Shown in pieces: positions 1 to 4,988 of a stretch of 12,025 nt of DNA; the stretch's first letter is position 1; every line of letters begins with the position of its first letter. The translations under genes and the position numbers were made by a program. Origin of the DNA: an uncultured Clostridia bacterium (GTDB taxonomy: Bacteria > Bacillota > Clostridia > Oscillospirales > Oscillospiraceae). Location of the stretch: positions 1 through 12,025 of the forward strand of contig CALERM010000009.1 in assembly GCA_937907715.1 (NCBI GenBank), written 5' to 3'. The notes beneath the pieces were generated by a model that had not been told where the DNA came from, made no database searches, and was given only the letters and a program-made list of their open reading frames with translations.

Positions 1-33
1 CTCAATATGCTCTAATCGAATGACCGGTTTCAT
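1..33 (-). CDS. metN: Probable methionine ABC transporter ATPase MetN, first 11 codons only
   Basis: The window edge cuts this gene after 11 codons, which read MKPVIRLEHIE from an ATG at position 33. A GAGGA ribosome binding site lies 5 bases upstream. The residues resemble the usual start of an ABC-transporter ATPase of the MetN group, where a short beta strand IRLENI or similar opens the nucleotide-binding domain. The stronger argument is context: it lies 99 bases downstream of metQ on the same strand, and MetN is the ATPase partner of MetQ in D/L-methionine uptake. Nothing catalytic (Walker A, signature motif) is inside the window, so the identity is inferred from position plus a short match. 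Confidence 0.6.
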   Translation of the reverse strand, partial: MKPVIRLEHIE

Positions 34-90
34 CAAATTCCTCGTTTCTGCCGGATTTTGAAGGATCCGGCAATATTTTTAGACAGGGAA

Positions 91-123
91 ACAGAGCGCA
101 GCCGAATTTCGGGTGCGCTCTGT
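91..123 (-). terminator. Hairpin between metQ and metN, likely partial terminator or mRNA stabiliser
   Basis: A perfect 10 bp inverted repeat, ACAGAGCGCA (91-100) with TGCGCTCTGT (114-123), encloses a smaller CCGA/TCGG stem. It sits just after the metQ stop. On the minus strand it is followed by TTTCCCTGTCT, not a clean U-run, so it is a poor intrinsic terminator. A partial stop or a 3' stabiliser that makes more MetQ than MetN would fit, because the binding protein is usually needed in excess. That role is inferred. Confidence 0.5.
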
Positions 124-132
124 GCTGTAGTC

Positions 133-1053
133 TCAGTCGTCAAACGGAACGACCGCGCCGTCATAGGTGTCGATAATATACTGACGGATGGTGTCGGACT
201 TGAGAGCGGCGACAAGCGCCTTGATCTTCTCGGAGTCTTCGTTGCCTTCCTTCACGGCGATGACGTTCACATAGGTCTTTGCCGCATCGGAGTCGGACTT
301 TTCATAGGCAAGCGAATCCTTTGCCACGGAGAAGCCGGCGTCGAGCGCGTAGTTGCCGTTGAGAACCACGTAGGCGACCTCGTCCTTCACACGCGGAACC
401 TGCGCCGCTTCGAGCTCGAGAATCTCCACGTTGTAGGGGTTTTCCTCAATGTCCAGAACCGTTGCGGTCAGACCCGCGCCGTCCTTGAGCTTGAGAATGC
501 CGTTGTCCTGCAGAAGCAGCAGCGCCCGCGCTTCGTTGGTGGTGTCGTTCGGAACGGCGATGGTGTCGCCCTCGGCGATGTCATCCAGAGAAGACTTGGT
601 GCCCGGATAGATGCCGAACGGCTCATAGTGGATGCCGCCCGCGTTTACCAGGTGCGTGCCCTGCTCTTTGTTGAAGTTCTCCAGATACGGGATGTGCTGG
701 AAGTAGTTGGCGTCAAACTCACCGCTTTCCACGACGAGGTTCGGCTGCACGTAATCCTGGAATTCCGTGACCTCGAGCGTCCAGCCTTCCGCCTCGAGGA
801 TGGGCTTTGCCTGCGCGAGAATCTCGGCGTGCGGCGTGGGGCTTGCTGCAACGGTGATGGTGCCCTTGCTTTCGACAGCGTCGGAAGCGGTTTCATCGGA
901 TGCAGCTTCGGTGGATGCGGTTTCGGTGGATGCCGTTTCGGTGGATGCCGTTTCGGTCGAAGCGGCAGTTTCAGTCTTTGCAGCGCAGGCGGCGAAAGAC
1001 AGGCTCAGAACAAGCGCCAGCGCCAGCGCGATCAGCTTTTTATACTGTTTCAT
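133..1053 (-). CDS. metQ: MetQ, methionine-binding lipoprotein of an ABC transporter
   Basis: This is a 306-residue substrate-binding lipoprotein of the NlpA/MetQ family. It captures methionine outside the membrane and passes it to a MetNI transporter. The start is the ATG at 1053 (MKQYKKLIALALALVLS), with AAGGAG 9 bases upstream. A signal peptide ends in a lipobox S-F-A-A-C, so Cys23 is the lipidation site; Phe at -3 is slightly unusual. Residues 27-60 are a Ser/Thr/Glu/Ala-rich linker made of STETA units. The mature domain begins at TITVAASPTPHAEIL, a typical family start, and carries FDANYFQHIPYLENFN and IAVPNDTTNEARALLLLQ, both hallmark segments. An in-frame TTG at 1164 would run through the leader terminator and has no proper signal peptide start, so I reject it. 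Expression probably depends on the leader at 1114-1284. Probable metN follows. Confidence 0.95.
   Translation of the reverse strand: MKQYKKLIALALALVLSLSFAACAAKTETAASTETASTETASTETASTEAASDETASDAVESKGTITVAASPTPHAEILAQAKPILEAEGWTLEVTEFQDYVQPNLVVESGEFDANYFQHIPYLENFNKEQGTHLVNAGGIHYEPFGIYPGTKSSLDDIAEGDTIAVPNDTTNEARALLLLQDNGILKLKDGAGLTATVLDIEENPYNVEILELEAAQVPRVKDEVAYVVLNGNYALDAGFSVAKDSLAYEKSDSDAAKTYVNVIAVKEGNEDSEKIKALVAALKSDTIRQYIIDTYDGAVVPFDD
898..957. repeat. Four tandem 15 bp units in the MetQ linker
   Basis: Units at 898-912, 913-927, 928-942 and 943-957 follow the pattern GGATGCCGTTTCGGT; the last two are identical. Read on the minus strand they encode the repeating STETA/STEAA linker between the lipid anchor and the binding domain. 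In-frame units of this sort can expand or contract by slippage without breaking the protein. Confidence 0.9.
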
Positions 1054-1113
1054 TATGATACACTCCTTTTTATCAGAAAAAGCATTTGATTTTTTCGCAC
1101 AAATTTGAGCAGC

Positions 1114-1143
1114 AAAAAACCGGGGGCTTTCGGAAGCTCCCGG
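1114..1143 (-). terminator. Intrinsic terminator in the metQ leader (attenuator)
   Basis: On the minus strand CCGGGAGCTT (1143-1134) pairs with AAGCCCCCGG (1129-1120) around a CCGA loop, with one A-C mismatch in ten pairs. Six T residues follow at once (1119-1114). It lies after the stop of the leader ORF and before the metQ ribosome binding site, so it can only act on transcription entering metQ. This is the arrangement of an attenuator. Confidence 0.85.
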
Positions 1144-1237
1144 GCAAATGGCTTTCACGCTCAATCAAGCGTTATTCTCAGGCGAACAGCAACGCATGCC
1201 GAAGCACCTGGCCATGTTACATGCCCGGGAGAATAAC
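1137..1237 (-). promoter_or_regulatory. Antiterminator and anti-antiterminator pairings of the metQ leader
   Basis: Three segments compete on the minus strand. Segment A-C: CTCCCGGGCA (1231-1222) is perfectly complementary over 10 bp to TGCCCGGGAG (1146-1137), which is the 5' arm of the terminator; pairing them prevents termination. Segment A-B: GTTATTCTC (1237-1229) is perfectly complementary over 9 bp to GAGAATAAC (1179-1171). It overlaps A-C at 1229-1231, so both cannot form. A-B would release the terminator. The pairings are visible in the sequence; the regulatory reading is inferred. The palindromic CCCGGG core contributes part of the A-C match, so some caution is due. Confidence 0.65.
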
Positions 1238-1284
1238 ATTCGCATCATCATGTTGTTCTTAGCAATGGTGTAACGGAACGTCAT
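1165..1284 (-). CDS. Met/Cys-rich leader peptide upstream of metQ (39 residues)
   Basis: A short ORF starts at ATG 1284, with GGAGG 8 bases upstream, about 40 bases after a strong promoter, and ends at TGA 1165-1167. It is 39 codons long and contains seven Met codons (1, 12, 13, 14, 16, 24, 30) and four Cys codons (22, 27, 32, 33). The clusters read MMMRM (12-16) and CNMARCFGMRCC (22-33). It ends about 20 bases before the terminator and about 110 bases before metQ. I know no family for it. The composition and position match amino-acid-sensing leader peptides such as TrpL and HisL, here tuned to Met and Cys upstream of a methionine transporter. A stable small protein that binds metal through Cys is an alternative, but it would not explain the terminator and competing pairings. 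Confidence 0.8.
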   Translation of the reverse strand: MTFRYTIAKNNMMMRMLFSRACNMARCFGMRCCSPENNA

Positions 1285-1331
1285 TGTGTTTGCCTCCTTC
1301 CAAAAAGAATATGCTCAAATTCGTTGCTGCT

Positions 1332-1360
1332 ATCATACACCAATTTACCTACTGCGTCAA
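1332..1360 (-). promoter_or_regulatory. Promoter of the metQ leader and operon
   Basis: On the minus strand TTGACG (1360-1355) and TATGAT (1337-1332) are separated by 17 bp, a near-consensus sigma-A promoter. Transcription should start near 1325, giving a leader of about 270 bases before metQ. The spacer contains GTAGGTAAATTGGT, which partly resembles a stretch just downstream of the metY promoter. A perfect 12 bp palindrome, TGGAAATTTCCA (1373-1384), lies just upstream of the -35 box. Confidence 0.85.
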
Positions 1361-1469
1361 TGGGGAAACACATGGAAATTTCCACAGAATTGAGGAGGAA
1401 TCTGGGGCAATTTTTCCGAAATTATACAAATTTTCTGTATGTTCCCGAAAAATCGCCCGCATTTGCACC

Positions 1470-1979
1470 TCAGCGCAGCAGATATTGCAGTCCGCCGATC
1501 AGCCCGTATACGCCGAGAACCGTCAAAAGCCCCGACACAAGCGTGCCGCCGAAAATTGCCAGCGCCGCACGCTTTTCGTCCATCTCCGTCAGCCGCGCGA
1601 GCATCGCGCCAATCCAGCAGCCGACCCCCGTCAGCGGAATGCACACGACGACAAACAGCGCCGGAGGACCGTATTTTTTGAGCTGCGCCTCATGCTTTTC
1701 CAGCGCCTGATGGGCGTTTCGCAGCAGCCGGGGGCTGGTTTCCTTCTGCCCCAGCGCATGCTTTTTCATCCGCAGCAGAAACGGCACCGGAAGATACGAG
1801 CCGATACAGGTCAGAAGATAGGACTCATACCACTTGAGCTTCAGGGCGGCGGCAAGAAGAATCGCGCCCTTGTTTTCAATAAACGGCAGCATGGACATCA
1901 CAAACACTGCCGCCGACCGGACAAGCACGTTTCCGGACGAGAGTGCAGTCGCCTGCGCGGCAGTCGATACAATATTCAT
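1470..1979 (-). CDS. COG2426 family small membrane protein (putative small multidrug export protein)
   Basis: This 169-residue protein has several hydrophobic segments (about 18-60 and 100-169) split by a charged stretch (about 68-98). It carries the family signature LPFIENKGAI near residues 31-40, corresponding to the usual P-F-I-E-L-R-G-A-I of the Sm_multidrug_ex family (PF06695, COG2426). The family name suggests drug export but the substrate is not established, so I call only an integral membrane protein. ATG at 1979 is chosen because GAGGTG lies 6 bases upstream; the GTG at 1988 has no ribosome binding site and overlaps that one. It has its own promoter at 2021-2049 and lies downstream of the TtcA-like gene on the same strand. 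No clear terminator follows it. Confidence 0.85.
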   Translation of the reverse strand: MNIVSTAAQATALSSGNVLVRSAAVFVMSMLPFIENKGAILLAAALKLKWYESYLLTCIGSYLPVPFLLRMKKHALGQKETSPRLLRNAHQALEKHEAQLKKYGPPALFVVVCIPLTGVGCWIGAMLARLTEMDEKRAALAIFGGTLVSGLLTVLGVYGLIGGLQYLLR

Positions 1980-2020
1980 AGCGTTCACCTCGCTGGAGCA
2001 TCAAAAATGGAAGACGCCGC

Positions 2021-2049
2021 ATTGTAACATACTTTTTCTGATTCGTAAA
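2021..2049 (-). promoter_or_regulatory. Promoter of the COG2426 membrane protein gene
   Basis: On the minus strand TTTACG (2049-2044) and TACAAT (2026-2021) are 17 bp apart, and TG sits one base before the -10 (extended -10). It lies in the 78 bp gap after the TtcA-like gene, so the membrane protein can be transcribed alone as well as by readthrough. Confidence 0.65.
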
Positions 2050-2057
2050 GAGGAAAC

Positions 2058-3212
2058 TCAGTCCGCGTCACGATTTTCGGGCGCTTTGTCGTAGTTCTCC
2101 AGAAATGAAATTTTCCGCCCGCCGGTTTTATAGGCAATGACAGTATCCAGGCAGACATTCTCCATGCTCCGGAAAATATGCGCCTCCACATCGGGGTTTG
2201 TCTTTTTCAGCTCCCGGATCAGCTGCTTGACCTGCTGCCGCTTCGATTTTGCTTCCTCGTTCGGGCGGCAGGTCGTGCAGGTATCGGTGAAGCGGCAGGC
2301 GCACTGGATAAAGTGCAGCTCGTTCGCGTCGCGCCACGTCCTGATATCCTCCTCGCGGATCAGATACATCGGGCGGATGAGCTCCATGCCGGGAAAATTC
2401 GTGCTGTGCAGCTTCGGCATCATCGTCTGCACCTGCGCGCCCCAGAGCATGCCCATGAGAATCGTCTCAATGACATCGTCATAGTGGTGTCCCAGTGCAA
2501 TCTTGTTGCAGCCGAGCTTCTGCGCGAAGCTGTAGAGATAGCCTCTTCTCATGCGCGCGCAGAGATAGCAGGGCGATTTTTCCACATTGTAAACGGAGCC
2601 GAAAATATCCGTCTCAAAAATCTCTGCTTCAATGCCGAGCCTGCGCAGATTGCCCTCGATGATCTGCCGGTTTGCCGGGCTGTAGCCGGGGTCCATGACG
2701 AGGAATTTCACCTCGAACGGGTATTTATTGTGCAGCTTCAGCTCCTGAAACAGCTTCGCCATCAGCATCGAGTCCTTGCCGCCGGAGATGCACACGGCGA
2801 TGCGGTCGTTCGGCTGCACCAGCTCATACCGCCGGACCGCCTTTGTAAAGTTGCACCAGATCTTTTCACGAAAGCGCTTGCGAAGGCTCGTCTCCACGCG
2901 AAGCCGCGTCTGCTCGTCATCCTGCCGCGCCAGCTCCTCGCGCAGCCACGCCAGATATCCCCCCGCCAGGCTGTATGCCTCGAAGCCCTGTTCGCGCAGC
3001 GCCTGCGCCGCGTCCAGACTCGCTTCTCCGTGCGCGCAGTAAAGCACCAGCTTTTTCCCGCGGTTCTGCGCCGCAAACGAAGAAAGTGCGTCCGGCAAAA
3101 TCGGAACCGCACCCGGCAGCATGCCGTATGCCCTTGTTTCCTCGCTTCGCATGTCAACCGTCACGTAGCTGCCCGGCTCCCACTGTGCCAGCTCCTGTAC
3201 TGTAACCTCCAT
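2058..3212 (-). CDS. Rhodanese-TtcA fusion, tRNA thiolation protein
   Basis: This 384-residue protein joins two domains. Residues 1-95 are rhodanese-like, with the active loop C59-A-H-G-E-A-S. Residues 110-384 are an adenylating PP-loop domain of the TtcA/TtuA type: SGGKDS at 143-148, the C215-Y-L-C218-x-R-M-R-R-G-Y-L-Y motif, and a late Cys group (C304, C306, C312, C315). TtcA makes 2-thiocytidine at tRNA position 32 using ATP and an iron-sulfur cluster held by three cysteines. The fused rhodanese would plausibly supply persulfide sulfur. The exact tRNA base is not provable from sequence. ATG 3212 is preceded by GGAGGAGG at ideal distance. An upstream in-frame TTG at 3284 lies inside the promoter -35 box and cannot be the start. 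Confidence 0.88.
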   Translation of the reverse strand: MEVTVQELAQWEPGSYVTVDMRSEETRAYGMLPGAVPILPDALSSFAAQNRGKKLVLYCAHGEASLDAAQALREQGFEAYSLAGGYLAWLREELARQDDEQTRLRVETSLRKRFREKIWCNFTKAVRRYELVQPNDRIAVCISGGKDSMLMAKLFQELKLHNKYPFEVKFLVMDPGYSPANRQIIEGNLRRLGIEAEIFETDIFGSVYNVEKSPCYLCARMRRGYLYSFAQKLGCNKIALGHHYDDVIETILMGMLWGAQVQTMMPKLHSTNFPGMELIRPMYLIREEDIRTWRDANELHFIQCACRFTDTCTTCRPNEEAKSKRQQVKQLIRELKKTNPDVEAHIFRSMENVCLDTVIAYKTGGRKISFLENYDKAPENRDAD

Positions 3213-3255
3213 CGCAGCCGCCTCCTCCATATCCGTCTTTACCGGAATCGTCCCA

Positions 3256-3284
3256 ATTTTAGCCGGAAGCGGGCGTTTTGTCAA
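3256..3284 (-). promoter_or_regulatory. Promoter of the rhodanese-TtcA gene
   Basis: On the minus strand TTGACA (3284-3279) and TAAAAT (3261-3256) are separated by 17 bp, an almost perfect sigma-A promoter. It starts right after the terminator of the flavodoxin operon, so the two units are transcribed separately. The expected start near 3249 leaves a leader of about 37 bases. Confidence 0.88.
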
Positions 3285-3295
3285 TCAAAAGGCGC

Positions 3296-3343
3296 AAAAA
3301 ATCCCCGGCACACAAAGAGGAAGGGTAATTGTGTGCCGGGGAT
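3296..3343 (-). terminator. Intrinsic terminator of the flavodoxin operon
   Basis: A perfect 15 bp inverted repeat (3301-3315 with 3329-3343; arm ATCCCCGGCACACAA) is followed on the minus strand by a T-run (3301-3296). It starts 13 bases after the flavodoxin stop. It is the strongest terminator in the window. Confidence 0.95.
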
Positions 3344-3356
3344 GCCGGGGACTATT

Positions 3357-3782
3357 TCATTTTGCCAGCTCGCCGCCGAGCTTGCGGCAGGCGTCTAAAA
3401 CTTCGTCGTCGGGCGCTTCGCAGCAGATGACGCTGTCGCAGACCAGCTTCATGCCGTTTGCCTTGCAGTCATCCTCCCAGGTGCGCATCCACTCGCCGTT
3501 GCCCCAGCCATACGAGCCGAACAGGGCGGCGTCCTTACCGGAAAGAGAGCCCTTGACGGCGTCAAACATGGGGGCAAACTCGGTCTCCTCGAGCTCCTCC
3601 GCGCCCATGGCGGGGCAGCCGAACGCGATGGCGTCAAAGCCTGCAAGCTTGTCGGCGTCCGCCTGCTCGGAGGTGAAAAGCTCCGCCTCCGCGCCCGCTG
3701 ATTTCATGCCCTCGAGAACCGCATTCGCCATGGACTCTGTATTGCCCGTGCCGCTCCAAAATACAACCGCTGTCTTTTTCAT
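3357..3782 (-). CDS. Short-chain flavodoxin
   Basis: A 141-residue flavodoxin, the normal length for the short-chain family. The FMN phosphate loop is S-G-T-G-N-T-E near residues 10-16 after strand KTAVVFW. FGCPAMGAEELEETEF (about 54-69) and LFGSYGWGNGEWMRTW (about 87-102) form the two loops around the isoalloxazine ring. It carries low-potential electrons in the cytoplasm and often replaces ferredoxin when iron is scarce. ATG 3782 has AAAGGA upstream; the frame is open further upstream but without a plausible start. It is the last gene of a three-gene unit, 25 bases after the DUF3793 gene. The operator-like boxes upstream of the unit are consistent with metal control, which is inferred. Confidence 0.93.
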   Translation of the reverse strand: MKKTAVVFWSGTGNTESMANAVLEGMKSAGAEAELFTSEQADADKLAGFDAIAFGCPAMGAEELEETEFAPMFDAVKGSLSGKDAALFGSYGWGNGEWMRTWEDDCKANGMKLVCDSVICCEAPDDEVLDACRKLGGELAK

Positions 3783-3807
3783 AATACGTTTTCCTTTCTG
3801 ATTGAAA

Positions 3808-4371
3808 TCATGCCAGATTTTCGCCTGCCACGGCAAGGCGCTCCAGACTCGAGCCTGCGCGCCAGCTGCGGCAGTAGATATCGGTACACTTTTTATATTT
3901 TGCAAATGCCGCGCGCGCATACGCCTCGTCTCCGTAGACCTTCCACAGTCCCGAGAGCTTGAAATCGCGCGCGTGATGCTCAATAAAGCCCTGCACATCC
4001 TCGGGCGGATAGCTCAGAAACAGCCCGATCTCGTGCGGAAATTCCGCCTCGTCCTGCAGCCGGCGGATGAGCGTTCCCACACACCGTCCGGGGTTCTTGT
4101 CAGCATAGCCGGCGTTTCCGAGCGTCCGGCGCGCCAGCTCGTTTTCAAGATCCGCTTTCAGCCGCTCCGGGCGATAGAGATACAACAGCGCGTTGCCGTT
4201 TCGAAAGCGCAGCGGCAGCAGGCACAAGCCCTTCTCGCGCAGGCGCTGGTTGATGCTGCGGATCTGTCCGAGCAGCGCCTGTTTGTCTTCATACGCCGCG
4301 CGGAAGAGGCTGCCGGTCTTGATGCCTGCAAGCGTGGGCGCGCACTGGCGCACAACAAGTTCCTCCGGCAT
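3808..4371 (-). CDS. DUF3793 family protein
   Basis: This 187-residue soluble protein opens with MPEELVVRQCAPTLAGIKTGSLF, matching the characteristic start of the DUF3793 family of Clostridia. It ends with the conserved block from FPHEIGLFLSYPPEDV through KVYGDE to YKKCTDIYC. No catalytic function is established. Several cysteines (C10, C50 and the C-x4-C near the end) and its fixed partnership with a flavodoxin hint at a redox or metal role, which is inference only. The ATG at 4371 follows the DUF2325 stop with one base between them (TAATATG), so translation is probably coupled. An upstream in-frame start near 4446 would overlap DUF2325 heavily and lacks family similarity. Confidence 0.88.
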   Translation of the reverse strand: MPEELVVRQCAPTLAGIKTGSLFRAAYEDKQALLGQIRSINQRLREKGLCLLPLRFRNGNALLYLYRPERLKADLENELARRTLGNAGYADKNPGRCVGTLIRRLQDEAEFPHEIGLFLSYPPEDVQGFIEHHARDFKLSGLWKVYGDEAYARAAFAKYKKCTDIYCRSWRAGSSLERLAVAGENLA

Positions 4372-4372
4372 A

Positions 4373-4663
4373 TTACGCGGGGCTCCCGACGTGCTTTTCC
4401 AGAATCCCGCGCAGCGCGGAAAGCGAGCTGCTGTGGCAGCGCTCAATGACCGTGTTCTGTCCCTTGATTTCGCTCATCGCGCCCTGCACCATCTTGTGGG
4501 ACATCGTGCTGGTGAAAAAGATCATCAGATCGGCTCTGCCCATTTTTTTGCGCAGACCGCCGCCGGGCTTCGTAAAGATTTTGCTCTGACACCGATAGCT
4601 GTCACACAGGTCCTTGTAGCGGCGCTCCATACACTCGTTGCCGCCGAGAATCACAATGCTCAT
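4373..4663 (-). CDS. DUF2325 family protein
   Basis: A 96-residue protein of the DUF2325 family (PF10087). It opens MSIVILGGNECMERRYKDLC, has the GRADLMIFFTSTMSHKMV core and ends with IERCHSSSLSALRGILEKH, all conserved positions. The GGNE and S-H-K-M motifs suggest a small Rossmann-like fold; its biochemical role is unknown. GAAGGGAG sits 6 bases before the ATG. It is first in the unit DUF2325-DUF3793-flavodoxin and follows a leader of about 114 bases holding two operator-like boxes and a short hairpin. Confidence 0.88.
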   Translation of the reverse strand: MSIVILGGNECMERRYKDLCDSYRCQSKIFTKPGGGLRKKMGRADLMIFFTSTMSHKMVQGAMSEIKGQNTVIERCHSSSLSALRGILEKHVGSPA

Positions 4664-4680
4664 AAGATGCTCCCTTCTTT

Positions 4681-4698
4681 GGTTAGAGTAGTTTAACC
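4681..4698. promoter_or_regulatory. Operator-like box 2, DUF2325 operon leader
   Basis: GGTTAGAGTAGTTTAACC is an imperfect palindrome with perfect GGTTA/TAACC ends. It shares 14 of 18 positions with the box at 4759-4776. It lies 18 bases upstream of the DUF2325 ATG. The GTTA/TAAC arms resemble DtxR/MntR-type metalloregulator sites, but the regulator is not in this window. Confidence 0.6.
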
Positions 4699-4707
4699 AT
4701 TGATCTG

Positions 4708-4731
4708 AAAAATATGCGTCCGCAGACGCAT
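4708..4731 (-). terminator. Short hairpin with T-run in the DUF2325 leader
   Basis: ATGCGTC (4714-4720) pairs with GACGCAT (4725-4731) over 7 bp with a four-base loop. On the minus strand five T residues follow after one A (4712-4708). It lies between the two operator boxes, downstream of the expected transcription start. It could be a weak intrinsic terminator or only a leader hairpin; no antiterminator partner was identified. Confidence 0.4.
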
Positions 4732-4758
4732 TGGAAAAGTCTTTTTTGCTTCCGTATG

Positions 4759-4776
4759 AGTTAGAGTTATTTAACT
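4759..4776. promoter_or_regulatory. Operator-like box 1 at the DUF2325 promoter start site
   Basis: AGTTAGAGTTATTTAACT is a palindrome with AGTTA/TAACT ends. It begins 7 bases downstream of the -10 box and covers the expected transcription start, a classical repressor position. It is the near-twin of the box at 4681-4698, with the shared core GTTAGAGT-NN-TTTAAC and identical orientation. Confidence 0.68.
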
Positions 4777-4783
4777 TGATGCC

Positions 4784-4812
4784 ATCATACCAGCTTCTTC
4801 CCCACTTGTCAA
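4784..4812 (-). promoter_or_regulatory. Promoter of the DUF2325-DUF3793-flavodoxin operon
   Basis: On the minus strand TTGACA (4812-4807) and TATGAT (4789-4784) are exactly 17 bp apart, a near-perfect sigma-A promoter. Such a strong promoter with a palindrome on its start site suggests repression in one condition and high output in another. It faces away from the P-type ATPase promoter at 4877-4905; the two -35 boxes are 64 bases apart. Confidence 0.9.
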
Positions 4813-4876
4813 GTATGTTTTTTCTGCGTACCCGCGAGGCAAGTGTAACGAAACTGTAAAACTATGCCGGAAAATC

Positions 4877-4905
4877 TTGACGATTGCGCGCAGCGGAACT
4901 AAAAT
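4877..4905 (+). promoter_or_regulatory. Promoter of the P-type ATPase gene
   Basis: TTGACG (4877-4882) and TAAAAT (4900-4905) are separated by 17 bp. The expected start near 4912 gives a leader of about 77 bases. I see no operator like those of the divergent flavodoxin operon, so the two units are probably not co-regulated. Confidence 0.8.
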
Positions 4906-4988
4906 GAGGCAAACGCCTGCCATTTGTGCAGAATCCGAGCATCGAAATGCGGTCCAGACTTTTCGCGGACCGGAAAAGGAATGTTTTT

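Noticed and set aside
58..1089. Long plus-strand open frame antisense to metQ
   Set aside because: It has no ribosome binding site or recognisable domain, and metQ on the other strand has a clear signal peptide, lipobox and family motifs. The frame is a by-product of GC-rich codon use.
1054..1164. Longer MetQ start (TTG at 1164)
   Set aside because: It would translate the terminator and add 37 residues before a perfect signal peptide; ATG 1053 has AAGGAG.
1114..1325. SAM riboswitch or Met T-box in the metQ leader
   Set aside because: I looked for S-box blocks and for a T-box GGTGG-type sequence with specifier loop and found neither; the leader is largely occupied by a translated ORF.
2178..3398. 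Long plus-strand open frame antisense to the rhodanese-TtcA gene
   Set aside because: Composition is Arg/Leu/His-rich with no domain, and it crosses the opposite gene's promoter and terminator.
4926..4988. Upstream GTG start for the P-type ATPase
   Set aside because: No ribosome binding site; ATG 4989 has AAGGA at good spacing and family alignment does not need the extra residues.
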